Below, one piece after another: positions 22,441 to 34,919 of a stretch of 64,000 bases of DNA. The notes under the pieces were generated by a model. That model searched no databases and was not told the DNA's origin. It saw only the letters and a program-made list of their open reading frames with translations. Every line of letters begins with the position of its first letter. Position 1 is the stretch's first letter. Both the position numbers and the translations under genes were made by a program. The DNA is taken from positions 104,193,992 through 104,257,991 of the forward strand of contig JARYHS010009186.1 of the NCBI GenBank assembly GCA_031002005.1, in the 5' to 3' direction. This DNA comes from Vandiemenella viatica. Taxonomy: Eukaryota > Arthropoda > Insecta > Orthoptera > Morabidae.

Positions 22441-23225
22441 ACTGCACTTCTTTATTTCGGAAAAAAAAAAATATAATGTAACTACTTCCCAGTTTCAACT
22501 TCCTCCATTAGTCTCGAGCCAAGGCTAAGTGGCGAAGTTGCCAAATTGAAAAGATACAGATAGCGCTGTCAGCGAATAGATCCTTGCAAGAGGCGTGTTC
22601 GTATAACAGACCCCGTTATCGGCAATGACATTATTATTGGTAACATTCTGCCAGAGTGTAACAAAAAGTAAACAAATCTATAACTCGTATGATTACACCG
22701 AAGTAATAAAACTTTTTCGTTCTTCTTACTAGGTCAGAGATATATCACACAGTCATATCTCCACAATGTTCCAAAGCATAACTCTGTATTCTTCCTCCAA
22801 TTATCTGTTTTAAGAAGATTTAAGCGGTACGATACAAGAGAATAAGTATGAAACATTTGTCAGTTAAATTAACAATATTCCTGGGTGCTACCGGAGTGTC
22901 TACAAATAATAAAAAATGTTTTTAATGAATCAAGAAGGAATAAAATATGATACAATTCAACGTTTAATTCAGTTTTTAAAACATTTTCAGTCACATCTGT
23001 CATTTTATCACCCATCTCGAAATTATGAACGTTTGTGAATGTACAATGGGAAATGTTAGTTAGCTACTGCTTTGTACACATCATGTATTGGCAACACAGA
23101 ACAATAATGTCTGTCTGAAACTCACATATATTGTTTCTAAAAGTTTCTCCCAACATACTTAAATAAAAACGTTAAGTGAGGTATCATTTTAAACACCAAG
23201 TTCTCCTCTTTGGTAATATTAATAA
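22441..23225. other. Unassigned AT-rich DNA
   Basis: Nothing recognised up to the Helitron end. Confidence 0.5.
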
Positions 23226-24257
23226 CTAGCTCATACCCGCGACTTTGTACGCGTGGATTAAGAATTTCTTTGCCAGAATTGAATATAGAAAGTTGTTTGT
23301 AGCGAAGGATTGGTCCAAAACAACACCGAGTCGGCATAATTTGGCCGGAAAGCCATAACTATATCATTCTACCATCAAACCTGTCTCTTGAAGAGAATCA
23401 ATTTCCAACATATTTAAAAACAGAAAAACAAACGTAGGTGAGGGGATGTGGGGGGGGGGGGGGCAGGAGGTATTAACTAAGGGCAACTTTTTCAGCTTGT
23501 TCTTTTCTTCTTTCTTCAGCATGAGCATCCGATTCTTGGGTTCTAATAACTTTAGCTGCTCGTGCTCTGCTAGAGCTACAACATATGCCAGTTTACGCCC
23601 GCTAGGCATGCCAAAAAAGAAGGCAAAATAAACTAGTGCCAGAAACATTTAAACAGACACAAAGTAATAGGACAGAGAAAATCGACATCTATACTAAATA
23701 ATATGTTTTTCCTCTAAACGAAATTTATTAACAAATTATACACTTAAGCATAATGCGTGAGAAGCACACCTTGAGCAACCAGCGCACTATTATACACTAA
23801 TACACACATCCGTCACTCTGTCACCATTTGATAAGTTCTCAAAATTTCGTGACTACAACTGTAAATCACACTAAAAAAAAAAAAAAATGTCCTGTGCCCT
23901 CCCTACAGATTTTTTTGTCAAATTCCATCAATATCGGTATAGGCATTTAGTTGTCAAAACGTAACAAAAAGACAGAGACTTAATTCCGCATTTGTAGTAT
24001 TATTACTGCAGATCACACACACACACCGACTGCAAATCACCCTTGAGGGATCAATATAACGTAAAAAAGTGTACACCTACAGCGTAGCAAGACTACCTAC
24101 GATTGCCTCGCATTGCACCCCTAAATTTGTGATATCTACAGTTTAACATTCAATACGAATAAGCGACGGTGCAGGCGCGACTCTTACAATCAAAAACAAT
24201 TTTTAAAAATCTTAGCCTCCACGGAGATTTAAACCGGAGACTACGACCCAAATATTA

Positions 24258-24682
24258 CAAGGGGTGATCAAATGAAAAGGTATGAAACGACATGGTGGGT
24301 ACAAATGTAGACTTTATTCAAAATATACACCATAGGCCTGAGCACAACGATCCCAGTGATGAACAAGCCGCAGGATTCCTTGTTCCCAGAATTCCTGTGT
24401 CCGTGACGAGACCCAGTCCTCCACAGCGTCCTTGACTACGTCGCCCGAGTTGAAGCGCTTCCCTTTCAGGTGTTTCTGCTGTGGACCAAACACATTGAAA
24501 TCGCAGGGCGACATGTCCGGACTGTAGGGTGGATGGTCCAACGTCTCCCACTTGAACATGGCCAGTTCCATGGGTGTGACTCTGGAGACGTATAGACGCG
24601 CGTTATCATGGTGCAGAACCACATCCTCCGTGAGCAGCCCCAGTCCTTTGTTCTTGATGGACCTTCATTTAATCACCCCTTG
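24258..24682 (-). mobile_element. Mariner deletion derivative (425 bp) nested in Helitron
   Basis: The ends are CAAGGGGTGATCAAATGAA on the left and, on the complementary strand at the right, CAAGGGGTGATTAAATGAAG. TA flanks it at 24256-24257 and 24683-24684. It holds only the C-terminal third of a transposase, so it must have been moved by a full-length relative or have lost its interior after insertion. The two ends are nearly identical, so it is not very old. Confidence 0.9.
24314..24622 (-). pseudogene. Mariner transposase C-terminal third
   Basis: The 102-residue frame begins just before the second catalytic block (LHHDNARLYVS) and continues to HPPYSPDMSPCDFNVFG. The spacing from the aspartate of HDNA to the aspartate of CDF is 34 residues, the D34D spacing that defines mariner. 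It ends LVHHWDRCAQAYGVYFE, matching the usual RWDKCI...GDYVE terminus. The first catalytic aspartate, the helix-turn-helix and the WVPHEL-type motif are absent through deletion, so the product cannot transpose. The stretch upstream (24623-24660) still reads as the preceding protein region in another frame. Confidence 0.85.
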
Positions 24683-25093
24683 TAGTAACCAAGCGCTTTA
24701 ACCACTCAGCTACCTGACCGCTTCAATGAAAAACAGTACAGAGACCTCCATATCCAACGTGTCTGTCTATCGCCGTTCAGTAATTTTTCGAAATTATAAG
24801 ACCACATGTATTATTTATACAGATAATTTTTCAACCAAATGTAGACAATATTTTTCTCCTTGTTTCAAAGATTAATTGTGCAAAGCTTCATCGAGATCCG
24901 ATGAAAACTGTTGATTTGTATGAAGAACAAACAAACAAACATACACACATTCATATTTATATATATAGATAAGGAAAATTATTTTTCAAAATTCAACAAA
25001 CTTTTTACGTTTTCTAGAATAAGAATCTTTTCGCATTTTGTTTGTTAGGAAAACATTTTGTTATGTATCATTACTTTGGAATATGTAATGTCT

Positions 25094-25260
25094 TCTGACG
25101 CCCTTTTTTCGCTTGTCGTCGTCGAGGTTATTAGAGCCGCGATACTGTTGTAGGAAAGGACTGGGAGAGAATGCACGCATGGCTTTTTTTTATGACATCA
25201 TCCAGGAAAACCACAGGAACCTGAAATTTATATGCTATGCTCCTTCCAGGGATCAGAATT
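25094..25260 (-). repeat. SINE family A, heavily diverged remnant
   Basis: The order of tail-side cgcttgtcgtcgtcgagg, then ttattagagccgcgata, then atggctttt, then aggaaaaccacaggaacc follows the family body. Similarity fades before the head. Confidence 0.55.
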
Positions 25261-26666
25261 CTACTGTAATGAATGCAAGATGCTAAAGCCTGGGCTACAC
25301 CAAGCGCGCATAATTTGCAAACGTCGGCCGAAATCAGAAAGATACTGCTTCAAATTAGCCGTTTCTTCTTTCCACTTATTACAAACCACCAACCTCGCTA
25401 TTCATCGTATTTTGATTCTCAAAATTTTTACCAGGTTTTTTAGTTATTGTTATTATAGTTATTGTTAAATGGAAACTGACAATTCGTGTTACGTGTTACG
25501 TTGTCGACTGTAGGGTAGACGCGAACTTGGTAGCCGGCTTTGCACGTAGTGAAAGCAATGTGATTGGCATTAGAGACACCGCACTCTGTACGAATGCTAC
25601 AGTTTCGACTGACTGATTATTGGTCTGTATGTTCGCTAATTGGCATCATTCGGTGACAGCTCCCTCGAGAGGAGCACGTCACAAAGCCCGCGCCTATCAA
25701 GGGAATCGCAGAGCCCGCCTGCCTGTTACAGAGACCTAACCATTCGTTTATTTCATGACATCCACTGTACTCAGTCCTTTCCTCGTCTAAATAAAAAAAC
25801 TGGTATAGCTACAGCTCCCCCTATGTAACACATAGTTATTTAAATATTGTATTTCGCACAACATACATTTAATTTTGGATGATGAATATTAGTACTCTGT
25901 GTATTTCTGAACGAAAGAAAACGTCCTTCTCTGTCATAATCTCGTCACTTCTGAATCCTTTTTTAACCGCGTAGTAATTTTGTTCTTTGAAATGTTGTTG
26001 TGGGCCTTTTTTTTCTACACCAGCTATAATTATAAACTAAATTAAGAAAATGGCAGTGTGGAAATAATTATAGAGCATTTTGTGGTAAGTTCAAGCGTTT
26101 TTCGGATATCTTCGTGTCTTATCAAACTGAAGTTGGCAACCCACTCATTCTGAAAATGTTTAATTCTGTAGTTTCTACAACTTTCTGGTGAGAAACCATA
26201 AATTTGTCCCATCTATTTCTGAAACTAATAATCAGTGAATTCTTTTCTAATTTTCGGTAAGACGTACTCTACTCAATATTACAACAAAACCACAACTATC
26301 GTTTCGGAATTTTTCGTACATATTTACAAAAATAACAAAATAATTAAATTAAAAATTTATATACAGTATTAACAAAATGTTATACATATCGTTTGGTAAC
26401 CAGTTTAGTGAATCGGATAATAAATGTGTCATGGAAACAATTTTTATTCAATTTTTTAGACCCAACAATTAATTTTTAAAAAATATTACAAAAAAGCCCA
26501 TGTTAATATACTATCTGGGTATGAAACACTGCGATGGCTAGAGTTACTAGCATATAAAATACATTTGTTTTCTTTTTTAGTTGGCAATATGTGTTGAATA
26601 TACTTTCTAATTATGATAATAATTATAGGATAATAATTTTTTCTTCTAAAAATTTTACTTTTTTCT
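25261..26666. other. Unassigned DNA
   Basis: No gene is recognised. A slightly GC-rich patch at 25640-25720 has no identifiable content. The remainder is AT-rich. Confidence 0.45.
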
Positions 26667-26911
26667 TGTTTTTTTTTTAACTGCTTTACGCCTCTTTTTT
26701 ACATCGAGGTCTTTAGAGACGGGAAAGGATGGGTGGAAAGGAATGGGAAGGAATTCGGCCATGGCCTTTTGAAGGAAGCATCCCGACATTTGCCTGGAGT
26801 GATTTGGGGAAACCATGGAAAACCCAAATCTGGATGCCCGGACGGGGATTCGAACCGCCGTCCTCCCGAATGCGAGGCGAGAACGCTAACCGTTACACCG
26901 CCCCGCTCGGT
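26667..26911 (-). repeat. SINE family A, full-length copy
   Basis: It has a T-rich tail, aactgctttacgcctc, the full body with ggaattcggccatggcc, and a head with intact B box (ggattcgaaccg on plus) ending cccgctcggt, followed by a T-run. It is among the least diverged copies. Confidence 0.92.
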
Positions 26912-29900
26912 TTTTTTTTTTTTTCTTGAGATGAACGTTCACACCTGTATACATTTCGATTAAATTATTTGTTTTAAGTCTTCCATATATTGCCTTTTGT
27001 AGGTATACTCTGGTCTTTAATGGCTGTCATCCGATTGAAAATAACTTATGCATAGGGGTTGCAACGAGACTTTAGATGTCGGCACGACGTAAAGCATCAA
27101 CTACAAAATAAATCTTGATGCTGGAGCTACAAAAATACGAACAGGAAGACACACACATTTATAGTTGTACATAAATGAAAACATAATTCAGTAGAATTTC
27201 GAAATGTGTATATGTAAGGAAGTTACAAAATAATTACTGTGCATTAAAACAATATTTCGCTTCTACTGGAAAACACATGAAACCATTATTTACATGACAA
27301 CAATACCACACTATAAATGCTGCAAAGAGAATTAAGCAGACTCTTGTTTCTAACATTCTCATCCCCCCCAAATTATATTATATCTTGCCTGTATCACGGC
27401 AGTCACATGAAGGAGACTTATTCTTTGTCGAAATATTTCCAGTTAGTGAATTAATTGAATAATAAAAATTGGCTCCATATTAAATTGTAATTTTAGGAGC
27501 CAACATGTTTAATTTCAATAAAAATTTGAACAACAATTTTTTGAATAATAAATATATCAGCACTAAATATTTATAGAGAAAAGAGAAAATAAAAGATAGT
27601 GATTTACAAATGTAAATTTTAGTTGTTGTTGTATTCTTCAAAGCATCAAAAAGTTGCAGTCACTTGTAGGTATTACATATATAAATTACAAAAGACAGGA
27701 AACAAAAATATTGTTATAGCACCAAATTGTAGCAGTAGAAATATTTTCGAAACCTGGGAATATAAATAATTCATACAGGAACAAACAGTGTTAATCATCA
27801 TTTTGTTATGAAGGTCATGCTACCAATGTAACAGGGATAATTTTGACGTATAGTAATACTGTCAAAACGCTAACTGTTATGAAAGTACGCATTATAAGGA
27901 TAAGCATTTATGGTATTGTTGTATCTAACTTTCATGTTTATACAGAAATATTATTCTATTCACTTTATGGCCATTCAGCCAACTTCATGACTTTTAAAGA
28001 GACCTACCGTTTCGAGATATTCTCTCTCAGTGTAAATAAAAGTTCTGAGAACCAAGAAATATTTCTCAGTCAAGATAGCGAGAACTGTGTAAACTTTATT
28101 CTTTCTCTTCGGTAGTGTATATGTATCTTTGTTCTTTGAAGAGACCCTATTATTGCAGGCAGTGTTAGATCTAAACATTTATTCTACTTTCAAAACTTTG
28201 CATCTAGTTTATCTTGAGTTACTGAATTACTATTCGCTTCCCTGTCGTATTACTCAAAAGAAGAAGAAAAATAGTTTTGGATGACTGATAAGTTTTATTA
28301 GGCTCATGCAATATTAATTAACATTCTTATCCAACTTTTTAATATCAGTATTACTATTAATATCATTTTTAAATGTAAGTTTTATCACAGTTGCAATTAC
28401 ATATCATCCAATATTTTTCACTATTAATTCCAGTACTTATGTAATTCCGCCACTGTCAGAGTTCTTATTTTCTCTATCCTTCAATTTAACTACATTAGTG
28501 ATGTAAATTGATGCATAGAAGAGGCCCGTTCAAACGACTGCACAGATAAAACCAGCATTTTTCAATCGATTACAACGTTGCTTTTATACACAAAAATACG
28601 AAAATTTGCAAGATAATTCTACAGTTGGGGATATAGCTATCATAATTTTGTTAGCTTTGTTCACGTACCTATAAATACTGTTGGCTAATGCTTCACCTAC
28701 TGTATTTTAAATGATGCAGAAAGACTATCGGCACATGGACGCTGAATTCCAACACGACTTACTGACAAGAAAATAACTTCTTACGGCGATATTGGCGTCG
28801 CAGATAGCGGAAGTCATTCTGGCAGTTGTTCAAAAATATTGCATGAGTATGTCGTCTGCGTTGCGTTCACAGGCTTGAATTGATGTTTATTTAACACAGT
28901 GCGCAGTTTTACCCTTATTATTGTTGTGTGAACGTGGGCTTTCCAGGAGTGTTACCAAAATCAAATCTTCACAGGTGAAGATTACGTTTAATTACAATCT
29001 AATTATTGGACAGTATGGTTGAAGACGACGGAAAAGTTATAAATGAGAGAGGATTATGTAAAAATATTGAGAAGTAAAACGTTCAGAACTTTTATAAAGG
29101 AATATTCTGGCATTAGCCTTCAGTGACTTCAAGCAACGTTGGAAAGTTAAAGCGAGGTTGGCCTGGTCAGAAATCGGATTCGAATACTCTCAAACCCACG
29201 ACATGAACGTAAGGAGGCTCGGTCTTATCCGTTTATAACCAGTATTTCATATGCTGCTTTGGAATCTTTTACAGCTTACAGAACATTTTATGATACTTTA
29301 ATTATCTTTCGTAAAATAGTCGCATTTACTCGATTTCCATTTTAATTAACCTTTTTCTGAAAGAAATAATCATTTACAGTGCTTGTTGTTTGGTCAGTTT
29401 TGACCAAATAAAAAACTAAATTCCTTTTACTACTGTTTTGAAACAATTAGTAATTTCTACAGAAACTACATGTACCTGGTTATCAAAAAAAAAAAATTCT
29501 TGCAAATCGTGACACATACGAATAACATAAAATAGACGTTTAAATTAACACAGAAATGTCATTGAAATAGTTTTATAATTAATACTAACTGAATATCAGT
29601 TGAATGTCTCTTACATTTAAATACATATATGCATAAATGTTTTTCTCTACTTGTTAGGTAAGTCTTTGGGGCAGTAAATGTTTGATAGAAATTTGATATT
29701 TTATTGTTCGTTACCTCATCGTATGGATTACAAGTGAATCATGTACAGGAACGTTTGCTATTAACGTTAGATCAAATGATACGTTTTCCGGAGTTATAAG
29801 TGTTGCTTCCGTGTTGAATTTAAACTTCACAATGTTTACAGATGAGACGTTTTTGTGCGCTGTCCTTATTGAGATCATTCCACGGTACAACACAAACCGC

Positions 29901-30752
29901 GCAGTTCGGATGCATGCATTGGAAGATCAGCTTCAGACTAGGGCCTAAAATTCAGAACATTTATTCAAATGGTATTTTTCTTAAATTTGCATGGACGTAA
30001 ATGGCTTTCAGAACCAATTTAGTTCTAGGTTTACAGTCACAATTCGTAAATGCTCAGTTATGTGTTCTTCCTTATGGGTGAGACTATTGAATGTGTTCAA
30101 CAGTCTACACATACTAATGTTATGCAGTATGCGATTGTGGCGGGAGAAGCCTGTGATTGGCTATCTACATTCTTGAATGTTTTTTCTCAAATCACTGATA
30201 AGGGAACGTACGTGAATGGTTCTATGGGAGGGGGTGGCTTGGAAGATACGCTGGGCTACGTGGAGGAGGGGATAGGAGAATCGGGTTAAGCTAAGTAGCT
30301 ATTCTTTCATATTATTTGTCACAGTTGGAATTAGGTACAGAATACACAACAGTATGTGATTATTTATTTCCGACACTTAATATTCTCCGTATGTTGTTTA
30401 GATATCCTATGTGCCAACAGTGCCGCGCACGCTTGTGGCTTGAAGTCATAGCGTTTGGTTGCACGCGACTAGCGCATTTGAACTAACTGACGGGTGACGG
30501 TGCATTACCATTAGAAAAACATTAGACATGCCGTACCTGGATTCAAATTTGCTCACAAATGTCACCCGGGATTTTTTACGGCATTGTGAGTTCGTATTGT
30601 TTAAAAGGTTTGAAATAAAGCTGTTTCGATTAGGATTGTCCGCATATGGCTACAAAACCCACAGAAAAATTATTTCTAATTTAGTTCTATGAAGTGGATT
30701 TCAGTGCAACTTTAATCATAGTGTTCGCTGAAGTATTCAAGTTCAAAGAAAG
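26912..30752. other. Long AT-rich stretch, nothing firmly assignable
   Basis: No gene is recognised. A weak SINE-like trace occurs at about 29080-29225 (ggaatattctggcattagcc, then aatcggattcgaatact), too diverged to call with confidence. A 10-A run lies at 29487. Confidence 0.45.
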
Positions 30753-30760
30753 GTGTGAAG

Positions 30761-31020
30761 CAGGGGCGGATCCAGGATTTTGTTTTTTTTTTTGGGGGGG
30801 GGGGCTTGGCTTGAGTGAATTTTGGTTCAGAGGGCTTGCGTTCAGTAGATTTTGGTTTTTTGGGGGGGGGGGGCTTGAGTCGGATAGAAGGTAGTATTTA
30901 TAGCCTCCTCGGGCCGGAGAGCTAAAAAAAAAGGTCTCAAAAATGTCAGGGGTGGACCTAGATATGTTTGGGGGGGGGGGCCTTCAGACCCCTAGCCCCC
31001 CCCCCCTGTATCCGCCCCTG
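30761..31020. mobile_element. G-rich hAT MITE (260 bp) with perfect 8-bp duplication
   Basis: The ends are CAGGGGCGGATCCAGG and the complement of ...ATCCGCCCCTG. Both sides carry the same 8-mer GTGTGAAG (30753-30760 and 31021-31028). Inside are several runs of 11-13 G (about 30794-30805, 30862-30873, 30970-30982) and a run of C (about 30995-31006). No coding capacity exists. It must be mobilised by a hAT transposase recognising these ends, which differ from those of the 19.5-kb hAT. Confidence 0.95.
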
Positions 31021-31370
31021 GTGTGAAGGGTCATTTGTACATTAAACATTATAAGGCTTATCTAAAATGTTTTTCCAGTGAGTTTTCATTATCCAGTGAG
31101 ATGTATAAATCTTCTAAGTAGATCAAAGAATCATTCCCTGGTATTGTAGATAGAAAACGAAAAATGCAAGTCTTCTTACTTTTTTTTTTTTTCGAGGCAG
31201 GTATAGTGTCTTCTTTCAATTAATGAACAGATGATGAGATAAGGATGATTTTAGTAACACCTTAAGAAGAGAAGGATCTCTGACTGTACCTGAAAAAGAA
31301 GTTTTTCCCAATAATTGATTATTTGCAGAGCAGGTGGTGTCAACATTTCTTTCAGAATATTCATAATTAT

Positions 31371-31590
31371 GATTTTTTTTTGCTTATGGCTTTATGCCTC
31401 GTCGACATAGTGGTCATTAGAGGCAGGACAAGGAACGGATTGGAATTCGGCCATGGCCTTTTGAAGGAAGTATCCCGGCATTCACCTGGTGTGATTTTGG
31501 GAAACCATAGAAAACCAAACTCTGGATGAACGGACGGGGATTCAAACCCGCGACCTCTCGAATGAGAGGCCAGAGATTTGCCGCCGAGTT
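31371..31590 (-). repeat. SINE family A copy
   Basis: Tail-side ttgcttatggctttatgcct, body aattcggccatggccttttg, and B-box region ggattcaaacccg are present. The head end is degraded (gccgccgagttatgc). Confidence 0.85.
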
Positions 31591-32577
31591 ATGCAAAAGT
31601 TCATTATAAATGCAATACTTTTAAAGTTAGTCTTTTAGGAGAATACAGTACAAATGTCTTCTGGGATTAGTAAGGATAAAGGATACGTAGCGCACTGCGG
31701 TGCTTTTTTTTATATATGTTATTCGTATATTTTCAAATCCAATTCCAGCTTGGGAGAGGGGGGGAGGGGTAGTTCAATGCAAAAACCACGTCAATCTACG
31801 TGGGAGGGAGGAAAGGGGGAGGGGTTCAAAAGAGGTCAAAAATGGAGCCTCGTAATTTATGGACGTTCTCTAAGAGATTCGTTAACGGAACATCGCTACT
31901 GGGAGTGAATCGGCCATTATTCATGACAAGGAACAAGTTCAATATTCGTCTGGAATAATTTCAAGAAATTATATTCGTACAAAACAATAACTTGGATTGT
32001 TGCAGAATACCAGTTAACAGACAAATGTTTGTAGCAAGTAGTTTTACAGTGATGTCTGGAGAAATTAAAAAACTACTTTAAAATCTTGCAGTAAAACCCT
32101 TCTTATTGTTTTCGTTGTTTCATTAGTTGTCAATGATGGGCTGTTGTGGACAACGGTGTTAGCAGCCTTTTATGCTGTAGGTTAGTTGAGTAAGGGCTCC
32201 GCAGAGCATCTACAAAACATGGTGTGCAGTGTTCCCGCCACTAAGGACATCAAGGGCGGCCTTCGTTGACTGCCGCCGTTCTCCAGTGATTTCCCCGGTC
32301 GTTACGGCGCCCTCGGCCGAACGAAATGCGGGGCCATTAAAATCACGGCTCACCTGTTTTTGGAGGATCGTCCACCTGCAATCAGTGACCGTACTGAAGT
32401 CGTTTACACTGCTACCTCGATTCGGCCTCTGTCCGAGAACCTCTTAGCGGATTGAGGAATTACTGGGATACTACACACAGAACGGCATCAGTAGAAAGGA
32501 ACGCAGACGTCTGACCAAGACGTAATCTTTAGTAGTATACATTACCACAAATATTACTGGACACCAAAGCAGCTTAA
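31591..32577. other. Unassigned DNA with G-rich and GC-rich patches
   Basis: The purine-rich stretch 31750-31830 (ggaggggtagttc, then gaaagggggaggggttc) and the GC-rich 32225-32450 have no identifiable content. Confidence 0.4.
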
Positions 32578-32700
32578 CAGACCGGTCGGTATGGCTCAGT
32601 TCGTCGAGTCGCCGCACACTGGATTCAGGAGGTACAACGGGACAGGGTACGAGTCAAGGACCCCGTGCACCAGCCGTCCTGGCTGCGATTTCTGAGATGC
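32578..32700 (+). repeat. Possible third tRNA-derived repeat head
   Basis: The sequence gaccggtcggtatggctcag and onward contains an A-box-like tggctcagttcgt (about 32593-32605) and a B-box-like gggtacgagtcaagg (about 32645-32659) at roughly tRNA spacing. A single copy is seen in this window, so the assignment as a SINE head rather than chance is tentative. Confidence 0.35.
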
Positions 32701-33779
32701 TTTCCACAGCCGTAAATCTGCACCTCAAAACATTTCACAAACGAAAAATACCGTTATCACACACAAAACATAGTTACACATTTCGCAAACTGATCCCAAC
32801 AATTCACTTCATCCAGTCGTACGTAGTACGCCCGGCAGTAGGCATAAAACGCTTGGCGTCAGGAGGGGAACGCGACCGTAAAACCAAAATCCAAATTTAA
32901 CCATGCCAATGATGAGTGAAACTCACTATGGGCGTCCGAACACCGGTGTCGGGAAAAGCTGGTGATAAAAAAGACCCCAACAGCGTCACACTGATTTACC
33001 TACCTGGCTGATATTTTCATGCATCTATCTGATAAATTCTGGAAATTGTGAAACAGGTAAGTAAATGAATGAAACAAGTTAATTCCAAAACAAATTCGTG
33101 CAAATTAATTTTGTAACGTTACTGATTGTGCACTTTTAAGTAGCGGTAAAAGAATACCCTGAAGACCAATTGAAATACAGATAGCTGTCGCCGTGTCTAC
33201 AGGATACTGGCAGCATTTAGGAAGAATATGGATCCTTGAATCCTGTACAGCTTCCCAGAGTTCTTATAGATTTTTTTAAGAGAGAGATCTTTCTGGGTTG
33301 CATCCCAAAAGTGTTCTCTGCAACTGGCGTCGGGTGACCTTCGTAGCCTGGGAAGCAAGTTCAGGTAAAATGTGTGTTCATCTAAACATTCTAACACAAT
33401 TCTGGACCGAGGACACCACGTATTGTCTAGGTCAAGGATGAGAACTCCTGTGAGAAGAGTAGAAGAACAAATGGAAGCACAAGATAGTTAAGAAAATCAT
33501 GGAAACTTTATCATGTCTGGGACGATATCACTCGTACATTGGGTGCCTCTTCAGCATAAGAAACAATTCTCAAACAATAATACCAACTCCACGGGCTTGA
33601 AAAGCACTGGGAAGGAGGATCAATCTCTTCATGATACGTCACAGTCGGGAAAGACTCAATCCTTACAATATCTTCATAGTGTGTGCACTTAAATTGTATT
33701 ACATTATCGACGCGTATCAACGAAATCTCGATTCAAATGTTCTTCCAATATATTTCAAATATTTTTAAGGTCCAATGGA
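32701..33779. other. Unassigned DNA
   Basis: No gene or repeat is recognised. Confidence 0.45.
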
Positions 33780-33908
33780 TTTTTTTTTAACTGCTTTACG
33801 TCTCTCAACAGCGAGGTCTTTAGAGACGGGAAAGGATGGGGGCAAGGAATGGGAAGGAATTCGGCCATGGCCTTTTTAAGGAAGCATCCCGGCATTTGCC
33901 TGGAGTGG
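33780..33908 (-). repeat. SINE family A, truncated copy
   Basis: The tail and half of the body are nearly identical to the 16.1- and 26.7-kb copies. Homology then stops abruptly at gcctggagtg. The missing half includes the tRNA head, so this is a typical 5'-truncated retroposition or a later deletion. Confidence 0.88.
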
Positions 33909-34919
33909 GTCCGATGGAGATGTTCCTATGTCAATGTTAAAATTTGCTCCTCCTGTAGACCTACGCCATAGCAATTGGTGGCTGTGCACCAATATTAAAT
34001 TTCAGAATTGCTGAGTTGTCTGTGGCACTGTGGCTGTTCTTTCCGTTGTTTACGTAGTTTATGGAGACCTCGCTCATCCACATGCTGATGTCTACGAAAT
34101 TTTCCCCTGACAGAAACGGTTTTACTGGAAATCACTAAAGGAATCACCCTGACACAGTGAAAATCCCTGTGTTTACTGCTCACACGACTTTCTACATGAA
34201 GTGGCTCATTCGTATGGCCTCAAATATTTTCCAGCGGTCAAATAATACGTCTAATCCACACTGCGTTTGATTGTTACTGATACCATGAGGATAACTGCCT
34301 ATAATGGTCTGATCTCTGCTCCTATAAAGACTACCTGTCCGCTATTCACCACTTGGTTCCGGAAAACGTTAAGCAGTCCGTAGCATGATTTGGACCGCAT
34401 CACGGAAAACTTTCACCATTCCCTCAGTGAAGGTCCCAGATTAAAAAAAAAATTACTGTTCGGGGTGAGCTGCAGATGGAAGTACAACTATAACTCAGTT
34501 CCACAGGAGGAGTAAGACTTCTTCAAATACATTTCCCAAGTCAGGTGTGACCGCAGGTCCAACTATAGAAAAGTATTCAACCACGTGTGTCCAGGAGACA
34601 AGAAATACATCATTTTCTATAGTCGCACGCAACTGCAGTCCGGATAGCAGGTGAACAATCTGAATTACCATAGTCAACATGACATTAGCTTACTTTTCGG
34701 TGAATAAGACATAACTGACGATTTAAGTCTCAAGATGAAATATATAGTTATGCATCCAGCTGAGAGCCGCTGTGATTTACGGCGAATGCAACAAAGATGA
34801 CTTCAGACATCATTAAAAAAACTGTGGTCTAATGCGTGAAACAACTAACAATGCATGCTAAACCATGGGGGCTAACCATGTAACTACCTAGAGATACGTA
34901 AATTTGATCCAAAACTTGT
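33909..34919. other. Unassigned DNA
   Basis: No feature recognised. Confidence 0.45.

Larger units (their letters stand above)
24203..24715 (-). repeat. tRNA-like unit split by a mariner insertion
   Basis: Without the mariner, the minus strand reads agcggtcaggtagctgagtg and continues through gttaaagcgcttggttacta to atatttgggtcgtagtctcc and ggtttaaatctccgtgg. This holds a perfect A box (tagctgagtgg), a B-box-like ggtttaaatct and a tRNA length. The two halves (24683-24715 and 24203-24257) meet at the TA duplicated by the mariner. It is either a SINE head or a tRNA pseudogene captured by the Helitron. Confidence 0.65.
23226..24969 (-). mobile_element. Non-autonomous Helitron carrying nested insertions
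   Basis: On the minus strand the element begins TCTATATATATAAATATGAA (5' end at 24969) after an A. It ends with CTAG followed by T at 23226. The end is preceded by a hairpin-capable cgcgtacaaagtcgcggg and then tatgag. The TC start, CTRR end, subterminal hairpin and insertion between A and T are the known Helitron signature. No Rep or helicase motif is seen inside, so it is non-autonomous. It contains a 13-G tract (about 23448-23462), a 16-A tract (23872-23887), a tRNA-like unit and a mariner derivative. Confidence 0.85.

Noticed and set aside
29040..29230. Very old SINE family A copy
   Set aside because: Only short scattered blocks agree; left as a trace within the unassigned stretch.
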